The notes beneath the pieces were generated by a model. The model was not told the origin of the DNA. It did not search any database and worked only from the letters and a program-made list of their open reading frames with translations. From assembly GCA_937988795.1 (NCBI GenBank), contig CALKHY010000181.1:1-11365 (forward strand): a DNA stretch of 11,365 nucleotides, read 5' to 3'. Origin of the DNA: an uncultured Candidatus Saccharibacteria bacterium. GTDB lineage: Bacteria; Patescibacteriota; Saccharimonadia; Saccharimonadales; UBA4665. This document shows positions 1 through 6,176 of this stretch, in pieces (position 1 is the stretch's first letter; each line of letters opens with the position of its first letter). A program made the translations under genes and the position numbers.

Positions 1-12
1 GATCTTTAATCG

Positions 13-579
13 ATGGCATTAAGCATTACCGACCTTAAAAAAGGCACCATTTTCCAGTACGAGGGCACGCCGTATCGTGTCGTTGACTACTCACAAAAGG
101 TGATGGGTCGCGGCGGTTCGATCGTGAACGTGCGCATTAAGAGTCTGGTGGACGGCCGGGTGCTGGATAAGACCTTCAAGGGTAACGAAACGCTGGAGGG
201 TGCTGACGTCACCAATCAGAACGTTCAGTACTTGTACTCCGACGGCAGCACGTTTTACTTCATGAACGAAGAGACGTTTGAACAGTTTGAGGTTCCGGCC
301 GACTTGGTAGGTGACAGCGCTGGCTTTATGAAAGAGGGCGACCGCCTGCAACTCCTCTTCTTTGACGGCCGGCCGATCAGCGTCGAGCTGCCCAAGAATG
401 TGCCACTCAAAGTCACTTACACCGAAGATGTAGTGCGGGGTGACACTGCCAACGCCGTCACCAAGGATGCGACGCTTGAGACCGGCATCACCATTCGCGT
501 GCCGTCATTTATCAAAATTGGCGACGTCATTTCCGTCGACACCGCCACCGGCGCCTACCGCGAGCGGGTTAAAGAATAG
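13..579 (+). CDS. efp: Translation elongation factor P
   Basis: EF-P binds the ribosome between the P and E sites and relieves stalling at consecutive prolines. The 188-residue product has the usual family length and three-domain layout: an N-terminal KOW-like domain (about residues 1-62), a central OB domain (about 66-125), and a C-terminal OB domain (about 130-186) with the conserved GDVISVDTATGAYRERV ending. The tip loop that reaches the peptidyl-transferase centre reads VMGRGGS at residues 30-36, so residue 33 is Arg where E. coli has the modified Lys34. The Pro that usually precedes this loop is Met. The start is the first ATG in the window. Only 12 bases lie upstream, so no promoter or ribosome binding site can be judged. 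Family assignment is very secure; the modification state is unknown. Confidence 0.97.
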   Translation: MALSITDLKKGTIFQYEGTPYRVVDYSQKVMGRGGSIVNVRIKSLVDGRVLDKTFKGNETLEGADVTNQNVQYLYSDGSTFYFMNEETFEQFEVPADLVGDSAGFMKEGDRLQLLFFDGRPISVELPKNVPLKVTYTEDVVRGDTANAVTKDATLETGITIRVPSFIKIGDVISVDTATGAYRERVKE

Positions 580-589
580 ATCTCGTATG

Positions 590-618
590 TGTCATGCCGG
601 GCTTGACCCGGCATCCAG
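590..618 (+). repeat. 29-bp palindromic repeat, left copy
   Basis: The sequence contains a perfect hairpin, ATGCCGGG (594-601), loop CTTGA, CCCGGCAT (607-614), flanked by TGTC and CCAG. An inverted copy lies at 913-941, with the GIY-YIG gene between them. Palindromes of this type, with a CCGGGCTTGACCCGG core, are dispersed in many bacterial genomes; that is recollection, not a search. This copy begins 10 bases after the efp stop and ends 6 bases before the next ATG. It has no T-tract, so it is not a convincing terminator. Confidence 0.9.
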
Positions 619-624
619 TCAAGC

Positions 625-939
625 ATGAAATCCTTTTTCGTCTACATCCTTGCTAGTAAGCGCAACGGCACGTTATATATCGGCGTCACCAATGATCTTC
701 GGCGCCGTATAGAGGAACATCGATCTGGTGCAGTCGAAGGCTTTACGAAAAAGTATGGCATCAAGACATTGGTATACTTTGAACAGACAGATAGTGCAGA
801 AGCGGCAATTGCAAGAGAAAAACAGCTCAAGAATTGGAAACGCGCGTGGAAGATAGAACTTATCGAAAAGGACAACCCCGAGTGGCGCGATTTAGCGGAA
901 GAATTGTTTTTACTGGATTCCGGGTCAAGCCCGGAATGA
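625..939 (+). CDS. Small GIY-YIG nuclease-domain protein (COG2827/URI type)
   Basis: This is a single-domain GIY-YIG protein of 104 residues. The GIY equivalent is VYI at residues 6-8 and the YIG motif is at 18-20. The helix-forming RRRIEEH segment (27-32) and the AIAREKQLKNWKR segment (61-73) follow, with Glu65 a likely metal-binding residue. Proteins of this family are predicted endonucleases of unknown physiological role. The gene is bounded by inverted palindromic repeats; the right one supplies the last eight residues (LDSGSSPE) and the TGA stop, while homologues as I recall end near the WRDL-EEL segment. The gene looks more AT-rich than its neighbours, suggesting a separate origin. No clear Shine-Dalgarno precedes the ATG, because the repeat ends 6 bases upstream. 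Family call is secure; mobility with the repeats is inference. Confidence 0.9.
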   Translation: MKSFFVYILASKRNGTLYIGVTNDLRRRIEEHRSGAVEGFTKKYGIKTLVYFEQTDSAEAAIAREKQLKNWKRAWKIELIEKDNPEWRDLAEELFLLDSGSSPE

Positions 940-941
940 CA
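913..941 (-). repeat. 29-bp palindromic repeat, right copy (inverted)
   Basis: This is the reverse complement of the repeat at 590-618 except at two positions. Those two positions pair with each other in the hairpin: G-C in the left copy is T-A here, so the stem is kept (ATTCCGGG, loop, CCCGGAAT when read on the minus strand). The copy overlaps the 3' end and stop codon of the GIY-YIG gene and ends 11 bases before the tlyA start. Confidence 0.9.
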
Positions 942-952
942 GGGTTGGTGCT

Positions 953-1744
953 ATGAAACAGCGTCTGGATCAAGCTTTGGTAGACAGAGGACTCGTGGCT
1001 ACGCGGTCGCAGGCGGAGAACTGGATTCGCTTGGGTAAAGTGTTTGTGGATGGCAAGGCTGTGACTAAGTCTGGCCACTTTGTGACTGACGAGCAAAAGA
1101 TTGAACTCAAAGCCAAAGAGCAGTACGTCAGCCGCGCTGGGTTAAAGCTGGCATCGGTTGCAAAGCTACTCAAGCTAAACTTCCGGGACAAAGTGATGCT
1201 GGATGTTGGTAGCTCCACCGGCGGCTTTACTGATTATGCGCTCCAGCATGGTGCCAAGAAGGTGATTGCTGTTGATGTGGGGACCGACCAGATGCACCCC
1301 AGCTTGCTTGGGCATCCTAAGATTGAGCTGCACGAGCAGACCGATATACGTGATGTGTATCTGAAGAAGGATGAAGATCGAATGGAGAAGGGCGAGGGAT
1401 CTCGCCGTTCGCCGTTCGTCCTTCTTTCTTCTGCGCCCGACATTGTGGTTATCGACGTGTCCTTTATAAGTTTACGCGACATCCTGCCGCACGTCGCCAC
1501 ACTGTGCCATAAGGATACAATCATCGTGGCCATGCTCAAGCCGCAGTTTGAGGCCACAGCCGCTCATCTCAAGCACAAGGGCGTTATCAAAAACGACCGC
1601 ATGCGCCGCGACATCCTCAAAGATTTCGAGGCTTGGTCGCGCCAGTACTTCGTCATCCTGGACAAAGCTGACTCGCAAATCGCCGGCGCCAAGGGCAACT
1701 TAGAGCGGTTTTACAAGCTCAAGAAAGCAGAAGACAGAAGGTAG
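953..1744 (+). CDS. tlyA: TlyA family rRNA (cytidine-2'-O)-methyltransferase
   Basis: TlyA proteins 2'-O-methylate cytidines in 16S and/or 23S rRNA with S-adenosylmethionine; many are annotated as hemolysins for historical reasons. The 263-residue product has an N-terminal S4 RNA-binding domain (about 2-53), the linker YVSRAGLKL (58-66), and an FtsJ-like methyltransferase fold with the SAM motif LDVGSSTGGF (83-92). The expected K-D-K-E catalytic set is present as Lys65, Asp168 (IDVSF), Lys196 (MLKPQFE) and Glu251 (GNLERF). Residues about 137-160, rich in Lys, Glu and Ser, form an extra loop before the IVVIDVSF strand that compact homologues lack; it is encoded by a partly palindromic stretch. 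The start at 953 is preceded by AGGG at 941-944, a weak ribosome binding site overlapping the end of the right palindrome. Whether it modifies one or both subunits is not visible. Confidence 0.93.
   Translation: MKQRLDQALVDRGLVATRSQAENWIRLGKVFVDGKAVTKSGHFVTDEQKIELKAKEQYVSRAGLKLASVAKLLKLNFRDKVMLDVGSSTGGFTDYALQHGAKKVIAVDVGTDQMHPSLLGHPKIELHEQTDIRDVYLKKDEDRMEKGEGSRRSPFVLLSSAPDIVVIDVSFISLRDILPHVATLCHKDTIIVAMLKPQFEATAAHLKHKGVIKNDRMRRDILKDFEAWSRQYFVILDKADSQIAGAKGNLERFYKLKKAEDRR
1391..1406 (+). repeat. Palindrome inside the tlyA insertion
   Basis: GGCGAG (1391-1396), loop GGAT, CTCGCC (1401-1406) forms a perfect 6-bp stem. Looser complementarity extends outward, between the GAAGAAGGATGAA at 1363-1375 and the GTCCTTCTTTCTTC ending at 1431. 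The stretch lies entirely within the extra loop of TlyA. Confidence 0.55.
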
Positions 1745-1750
1745 AAGGTA

Positions 1751-1780
1751 GGATTGGTGCACGACACAGTCAACCAATCC
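1751..1780 (+). terminator. Stem of the tlyA terminator, apparently cut from its T-tract by the IS
   Basis: GGATTGGT (1751-1758) and ACCAATCC (1773-1780) are perfect 8-bp inverted repeats with a 14-base loop, starting 6 bases after the tlyA stop. No T-run follows today, because the IS left end begins at 1780/1781. The sequence on the far side of the IS begins GTTTTAGTTT (2684-2693), which would supply the missing tract if the IS were removed. Confidence 0.55.
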
Positions 1781-1796
1781 GGAACAAACCAGGCAA

Positions 1797-1826
1797 TTAG
1801 ATTAATTTGTTTTAGATTAATTTGTT
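1797..1826 (+). repeat. Perfect 15-bp tandem duplication in the IS left end
   Basis: TTAGATTAATTTGTT occurs twice head to tail, at 1797-1811 and 1812-1826. It overlaps the inner part of the left terminal repeat and abuts the transposase stop codon (1825-1827). It may be a replication-slippage duplication or a doubled transposase binding site. Confidence 0.85.
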
Positions 1827-2622
1827 AATGTAATGTAGCTTCCAGGAAGTTGTATGGCGAGGCAAACAGGCTTTGCCTGTTATGCCTGGCCATCCATTCA
1901 TTGAGAATGAGCTGCAGTTTCTTTGTAGGGATACAGCCGTAGAGTTTTCTAAGGTAGCGCTTCATAGCACTCCAAATCTGCTCAATGTGGTTGGTGCCAG
2001 CATAGCGCCCTTTGGAGTGGTTCCAGCTCTCGTGGGAGTATCCTAGCCACTCAATGTCATTGTAGCCACTGGCGCAGTCGGTGACCACCAAGCTGCCCCT
2101 TGTCACATGTGTTTCGAGAAAGCCTTCGAGGCTGTCTTGTTCGGTGTCGGGGATAATTTGTAATTTGAGCCGTTTGGTATCTCGCTCTATGGCTCCAACG
2201 ACAATGGTTTGGTTACCAAAGCGCTTCTTACCGAACCAGGCTTCATCCACCTCCACGACACCAGAAAGCATAGCATCCTGGTTGTCTTTGGGTGCAAGGG
2301 CTCGAAACCGCCAATACCACCGGCGAATGGTGGTGTAGCTTAGTCCTGTTGCCAACCTGGCAGCGCCTGGACTTTGGCGCTTTTGCCAGCAGTAGAGCAA
2401 CAAGAATATCTGGCGGTAGGTGAGCTTGCTGCCGCGGAACCATGTAGTAGCCTTGGGCCGAATCTTTCGTCGGCATAGTCGGCACCAGCCATATTCCTGC
2501 CTCCATGATATGCTGCCGCCACAGGCTGTACAGACAACCTTGTTTGTTGTTTGTTTAGTAAGCAGCCGGTATACCAGCTGCTTACACCTGGCTTCGCCAG
2601 GTATATCTGCTAGACTAGTCAC
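1825..2622 (-). CDS. IS1595-family (ISXO2-like) transposase
   Basis: This DDE-type transposase catalyses movement of the surrounding element. The 265-residue product has an N-terminal zinc ribbon with Cys31, Cys34, Cys47 and Cys50, then a helix-turn-helix-like region (about 84-107, GLSYTTIRRWYWRF). The ISXO2-like catalytic domain follows, with Asp126 (VEVDEAWFG), Asp182 (VVTDCASGY) and the TNHIEQIWSAMKR block at 210-222, where the third acidic position is Asn211 and Lys221 follows, as in the DDN-K arrangement of this family. The start is GTG at 2622, preceded by AAAGGA about ten bases upstream; no in-frame ATG lies before the conserved region. The frame is intact, so the enzyme may be functional. 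Its promoter region coincides with the palindrome at 2625-2684, which could allow self-regulation. Confidence 0.92.
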   Translation of the reverse strand: MTSLADIPGEARCKQLVYRLLTKQTTNKVVCTACGGSISWRQEYGWCRLCRRKIRPKATTWFRGSKLTYRQIFLLLYCWQKRQSPGAARLATGLSYTTIRRWYWRFRALAPKDNQDAMLSGVVEVDEAWFGKKRFGNQTIVVGAIERDTKRLKLQIIPDTEQDSLEGFLETHVTRGSLVVTDCASGYNDIEWLGYSHESWNHSKGRYAGTNHIEQIWSAMKRYLRKLYGCIPTKKLQLILNEWMARHNRQSLFASPYNFLEATLH

Positions 2623-2624
2623 TA

Positions 2625-2684
2625 CGGAACAGTCCTTTCGAATTAGTTAGTTGTTTACAAAATCTAATTCTACTGGCTGTTCCG
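2625..2684. repeat. 60-bp imperfect palindrome at the IS right end
   Basis: The pattern is CGGAACAG (2625-2632), 8 bases, AATTAG (2641-2646), 17 bases, CTAATT (2664-2669), 7 bases, CTGTTCCG (2677-2684). Each arm matches the IS terminal motif, so the right end carries both an outer terminal copy and an inner copy in the opposite orientation. The palindrome lies immediately upstream of the transposase GTG. Confidence 0.85.
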
Positions 2685-2735
2685 TTTTAGTTTAATGTGT
2701 CCCAGTAAGCCTTAGGGGCCACCTTGGGCTGCACA

Positions 2736-2744
2736 TGGTACAAT
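2736..2744 (+). promoter_or_regulatory. Extended -10 promoter of the glycosyltransferase operon
   Basis: TGG-TACAAT is a TGn extended -10 element. No convincing -35 lies at the right spacing. Transcription would start near 2751, only a few bases before the ATG at 2755, so the mRNA would be leaderless or nearly so, especially if translation starts at 2755. Confidence 0.55.
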
Positions 2745-2754
2745 ATGCGTAACT

Positions 2755-3894
2755 ATGCGTAAGATGAAAATCGGCATTGTCTGCCCCTACGACATCATCA
2801 AAGGCGGCGGCGTACAGGAAATCGTCAAGGCCCAGGCCGAAGGATTGCGTAAACGCGGCCACGACGTGTTAGTCATTACACCGCAGCCGCCGGGGTATGA
2901 GGGTGAGCCGCCGAACGAATACACCGTTTTTGTAGGCCACTCAACAGATGTCCGCCTGCCTACACGCACCACCATCCAGGTCTCGTCCAATGGCCGCGAA
3001 ATAGCCGACGAACTGCTAGATCGGGAACATTTTGACATCTTACATTTCCACGAACCGTGGGTGCCGTCACTCGGCGCCTACATGCTGCCCCGCTCGAACG
3101 CGATTAACGTCGCAACATTCCACGCCAAATTGCCGGAAGGGTTTGTGATTAAGGCGGTGTCGCAAGCTATCCGCCCGCTCGCCAAGGCAGTCATCAAATA
3201 TATCGACGTATTTGCCGCGGCATCAATTCCCGGCTCGGAGTACGTCTCTTCCCTGACAGATGAACCTGTCGCCTATGTGCCGGTCGATATCGACCTCAAG
3301 CAATTCAAACCATCCAAGAAACAAAACGACAACCGGCCAAATAAGACGATTTTGTACGTTGGCCGGCTGGAGGGGCGCAAGGGCGTGAAATATTTGCTTC
3401 AGGCGTTTGCGCTGCTCCAGGACAAATACCCGACCCTTAAGCTCGACATCCTGGGTGACGGCGTGGATCGCGTCAAACTAGAGCTACTCGCCGAAGATTT
3501 GGAGCTGAGGAATGTGGAGTTCCTCGGCTTCCGCGACAATGGCGAAAAGCTCAGGCGCTTCCAGGAGGCTGATGTCTTCTGTAGCCCGGCTGTGTTTGGC
3601 GAAGGGTTTGGCAAGGTATTACTCGAAGCCATGGCCACGGGCGTGCCGACGGTCGCTGGCGACAATCCAGGCTATTCGTCGGTCATGACCGGCTTTGGCG
3701 CGATTTCGCTCGTTAACCCGCGCGATGTGCGGGACTTTGCCCGCCGCTTGGAGCTGATGCTCTACCAAAAAGACTTGCGCCAACTCTGGCGCAAGTGGGC
3801 AGCCAAAGAGGTGCAGCAATACAGCACCGAGTGCATGCTCGACAAATACGAAGCCCTCTACCGCGAGGCGCTGAAACACGGAAAGCGCGTATAG
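2755..3894 (+). CDS. GT4 family glycosyltransferase (PimA-like)
   Basis: This is a retaining GT-B glycosyltransferase of 379 residues. The N-terminal acceptor domain contains the Gly-rich loop KGGGVQEIV (16-24), DILHFHEPWVPSL (94-106) and ATFHA (120-124). The C-terminal donor domain has VGRLEGRKG (202-210) with the phosphate-binding Arg204 and Lys209, ILGDG (232-236), and the E-x7-E motif Glu283-Glu291 in EGFGKVLLEAMA. The resemblance is to phosphatidylinositol mannosyltransferase-type enzymes, but donor and acceptor cannot be read from sequence. Translation may begin at the second Met (2764, MKIGIV), since the next gene also starts MKIG; there is no clear Shine-Dalgarno for either. A related glycosyltransferase follows after 9 bases, so the two are almost certainly co-transcribed. 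Confidence 0.92.
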   Translation: MRKMKIGIVCPYDIIKGGGVQEIVKAQAEGLRKRGHDVLVITPQPPGYEGEPPNEYTVFVGHSTDVRLPTRTTIQVSSNGREIADELLDREHFDILHFHEPWVPSLGAYMLPRSNAINVATFHAKLPEGFVIKAVSQAIRPLAKAVIKYIDVFAAASIPGSEYVSSLTDEPVAYVPVDIDLKQFKPSKKQNDNRPNKTILYVGRLEGRKGVKYLLQAFALLQDKYPTLKLDILGDGVDRVKLELLAEDLELRNVEFLGFRDNGEKLRRFQEADVFCSPAVFGEGFGKVLLEAMATGVPTVAGDNPGYSSVMTGFGAISLVNPRDVRDFARRLELMLYQKDLRQLWRKWAAKEVQQYSTECMLDKYEALYREALKHGKRV

Positions 3895-3903
3895 GGTGGG
3901 AGT

Positions 3904-5040
3904 ATGAAGATTGGCCTGGTGCTCGATGACTCGCTAGACAAGCCCGATGGCGTGCAGCAGTACGTGCTCATCATGGGTCGCTGGCTGGCCGCGCAGGGCC
4001 ATGAGGTGCATTACCTGGTTGGCGAAACCAAGCGAACCGACATACCCAACATTCATTCCTTAAGCCGCAACGTCAACGTGCGGTTCAACCAAAACCGCAT
4101 GGCCATGCCCTTGCCTGCCCGCATGAAGACCATTCGCGAGCTGCTCAAGCGCGAGCAGTTTGATGTGCTGCACGTGCAGGTGCCGTACAGCCCTTGGCTG
4201 GCCGGACGTATCATTAAGGCGGCTGGGCCGGAGACGGCAATTGTCGGCATGTTTCACATTTTGCCCTACTCGAAAATGGTGACCGCGGCTAATCATGCAC
4301 TCGCCAGGTGGGCGCGGGCACAAGGCAGCCTGCGCCGGTTCGACGCGCTCATGGCGACCTCCCAGCCAGCTGCGGATTTTGCCAAACGGACGCTTCGCAT
4401 CCCTGCTACGGTAGTCGGACTCCCGATAGATATCAGTAAGTTTGCTGGCGCTAAGCCGTTTGAGCAGTACGCCAAAGGCCGGACGGTTATGTTCCTGGGC
4501 AGGCTCGTGGAGCGCAAAGGTTGCCAGTATTTGCTCCGGGCAGTGCACCGCGCCATTCGCGCTGGACAGTGGCCGGATGATGCTAGGGTTGTTGTGTGCG
4601 GGGCCGGTCACATGGCAGACGAACTCAAGGCATACGTTGCGCGCCACGGCTTTGCCGACCGTGTAGAATTTACTGGTTTTATTGCGGAAGCAGACAAGCC
4701 GCGCTATCTCGCCTCGGCCGATGTGCTTGTCTACCCAAGCACGGGCGGTGAGAGCTTCGGCATCGTGCTGCTCGAAGCCATGGCGGCCAGCCATGGTGTG
4801 GTGTTAGCTGGCAATAATCCAGGTTATGCAAGTGCCATGGCGCCGCGACCGGAAAGTCTGTTTGACCCACGCGACACTGCTGCTTTTGCCGACCTGCTCG
4901 TTCGGACGCTGCAAGACAAAAAGGCAGCCAAGCAGGCGGTCGCCTGGCAGCGACAGCATGTACAGCAATTTGATGTTGCCGCCGTAGGTGAGCGGACATT
5001 AGAAGTCTTTGAGCAGGCATTGCGCCGGCATCAATCTTAA
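3904..5040 (+). CDS. Second GT4 family glycosyltransferase
   Basis: The 378-residue product is another GT-B enzyme and a diverged paralogue of the preceding one. It shares the MKIGLV start, a DGVQQYV loop (15-21) in place of GGGVQEIV, FDVLHVQVPYSPWLAG (86-101), MFHILPYSK (116-124), LGRLVERKG (198-206) with Arg200 and Lys205, VCGAG (231-235), and Glu283-Glu291 in ESFGIVLLEAMA. The Glu pair falls at exactly the same residue numbers in both enzymes, which supports an old tandem duplication. The N-terminal acceptor loops differ, so the acceptors probably differ and the two may act in successive steps. A good GGTGGGAG sits just before the ATG, fixing the start. The stop is 17 bases from the next gene. 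Specificity is unknown. Confidence 0.92.
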   Translation: MKIGLVLDDSLDKPDGVQQYVLIMGRWLAAQGHEVHYLVGETKRTDIPNIHSLSRNVNVRFNQNRMAMPLPARMKTIRELLKREQFDVLHVQVPYSPWLAGRIIKAAGPETAIVGMFHILPYSKMVTAANHALARWARAQGSLRRFDALMATSQPAADFAKRTLRIPATVVGLPIDISKFAGAKPFEQYAKGRTVMFLGRLVERKGCQYLLRAVHRAIRAGQWPDDARVVVCGAGHMADELKAYVARHGFADRVEFTGFIAEADKPRYLASADVLVYPSTGGESFGIVLLEAMAASHGVVLAGNNPGYASAMAPRPESLFDPRDTAAFADLLVRTLQDKKAAKQAVAWQRQHVQQFDVAAVGERTLEVFEQALRRHQS

Positions 5041-5057
5041 GCAATAATGGGGGTAAG

Positions 5058-6176
5058 ATGCTACACTTCAAACCAAGCGATAAGCAAAATATGGTGACGC
5101 TCGACATCCCAAACCGCACAATCGTGCGTGTGATGCTGGTGGTTGTTGCTACGTTGCTCGGCTTGGCCGCGGTTAAACAAGCGGCATACCCGTTGACACT
5201 CATCTTTACAGCCTTCTTCCTGGCCTTGGCGCTCAATGCGCCGGTGCACTGGATCGCTCAGCGCCTGCCCGGCAAGCGCAAAGGGAGCCGCACGGCAGCT
5301 ACCGCCATCTCGTTCCTGATCGTCATCCTGACCCTTGTGGCATTCCTGATAAGTGTTGTGCCACCCCTGATTAAACAGACGACTAACTTTGTGCAAACAA
5401 TTCCGGCGCTCGCACGCCAGGTGCGTGACGAAGATAGCAGTATCGGCCGTTTTGTGGCCCGGTATGATTTGCAGGATGATATCGAGAAGTTCTCGAAACA
5501 GTTGTCTGATAGGTTGGGTGACTTCGGCAGTGCAGCTTTCAGTGGTGCCCAGCGGTTAGGCAGTAGTGTCGTCGCGGTTTTAACCGTGCTCGTGCTAACT
5601 TTCATGATGCTGATTGAAGGTCCGCGTTGGCAGCGGTTTGTTATGGATGCCATCCCGGACGACCGCCAGGAGCGCGTGCGGCGTTTGGCTCGCGACATGT
5701 ACCGCGTAATTAAGGGGTATGTAAACGGCCAGGTGACGCTCGCGGCAATTGCCGCCCTCATGCTTCTGCCAGCGATGCTTATTTTGAGCGTGCCATACCC
5801 AATTGCGCTGGTCTTCATCGTCTTTATTTGTGGCTTGATTCCGCTGGTCGGCCACACCATTGGCGCGATTATCGTGACTTTGGTGGCACTGTTCCACTCT
5901 ATCTGGTCGGCAGTATTTATCCTTGCTTACTACATTCTGTACCAGCAGATCGAAAACTACATTATCCAGCCGCGCGTGCAGGCCAACTCCACCAACATGT
6001 CGCCGCTGCTCGTCTTTAGCTCGGTGATTATCGGTGTAAGCTTTGGCGGTCTGCTTGGCGGTCTGGTGGCCATCCCGGTAGCTGGTTGCATCCGTATTGC
6101 CCTGCTCGACTATTTGCGCGAGAAAAAAATTATTAAGCCGTCAGCCGCACAGGCGGCCATAGAGCAAAAGAAGTAA
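5058..6176 (+). CDS. PerM/AI-2E family membrane protein
   Basis: This 372-residue polytopic protein matches the AI-2E transporter-like (PerM, YdiK, TqsA) family. Hydrophobic segments lie at about 22-39, 44-66, 81-105, 168-187, 226-246, 248-275, 278-298 and 315-350. The typical polar segment (about 107-165) follows the third helix. Signature stretches include the GYVNGQVTLAAIAAL region (220-234), FICGLIPLVGHTIGAII (256-272), YQQIENYIIQPRVQ (295-308) and GGLLGGLVAIPVAG (330-343). Members have been assigned autoinducer-2 export, ion antiport and other roles, so substrate cannot be assigned. GGGGG at 5049-5053 precedes the ATG; an internal ATG at 5091 is a less likely start. Following two glycosyltransferases in one operon, a role in envelope glycoconjugate transport is possible but unproven. 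Its TAA directly abuts the stop codon of the convergent gene. Confidence 0.9.
   Translation: MLHFKPSDKQNMVTLDIPNRTIVRVMLVVVATLLGLAAVKQAAYPLTLIFTAFFLALALNAPVHWIAQRLPGKRKGSRTAATAISFLIVILTLVAFLISVVPPLIKQTTNFVQTIPALARQVRDEDSSIGRFVARYDLQDDIEKFSKQLSDRLGDFGSAAFSGAQRLGSSVVAVLTVLVLTFMMLIEGPRWQRFVMDAIPDDRQERVRRLARDMYRVIKGYVNGQVTLAAIAALMLLPAMLILSVPYPIALVFIVFICGLIPLVGHTIGAIIVTLVALFHSIWSAVFILAYYILYQQIENYIIQPRVQANSTNMSPLLVFSSVIIGVSFGGLLGGLVAIPVAGCIRIALLDYLREKKIIKPSAAQAAIEQKK

Larger units (their letters stand above)
1780..2684 (-). mobile_element. IS1595-family insertion sequence
   Basis: The element is about 905 bp and carries one transposase gene. The left end reads CGGAACA, then 8 bases, then AATTAG-ATT (1780-1803). 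The right end read inward on the minus strand is CGGAACAG, then 7 bases, then AATTAG-ATT (from 2684). These are imperfect terminal inverted repeats of about 24 bp. I could find no flanking direct repeat: the eight bases outside are ACCAATCC on the left and GTTTTAGT on the right, or shifted by one. The family usually makes 8-bp duplications, so the exact ends or the insertion history remain uncertain. Confidence 0.75.

Noticed and set aside
590..618. Palindrome as the efp terminator
   Set aside because: The stem is strong but no T-tract follows on either strand. The matching inverted copy at 913-941 shows it is a dispersed repeat.
440..628. Short frame ending in HAGLDPASSQA
   Set aside because: The tail is the translation of the palindromic repeat and the body overlaps efp in another frame. 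It is a common artefact of such repeats.
4060..4794. 244-codon minus-strand frame opposite the second glycosyltransferase
   Set aside because: It lies wholly inside a well-supported gene and its composition is that of a shadow frame.
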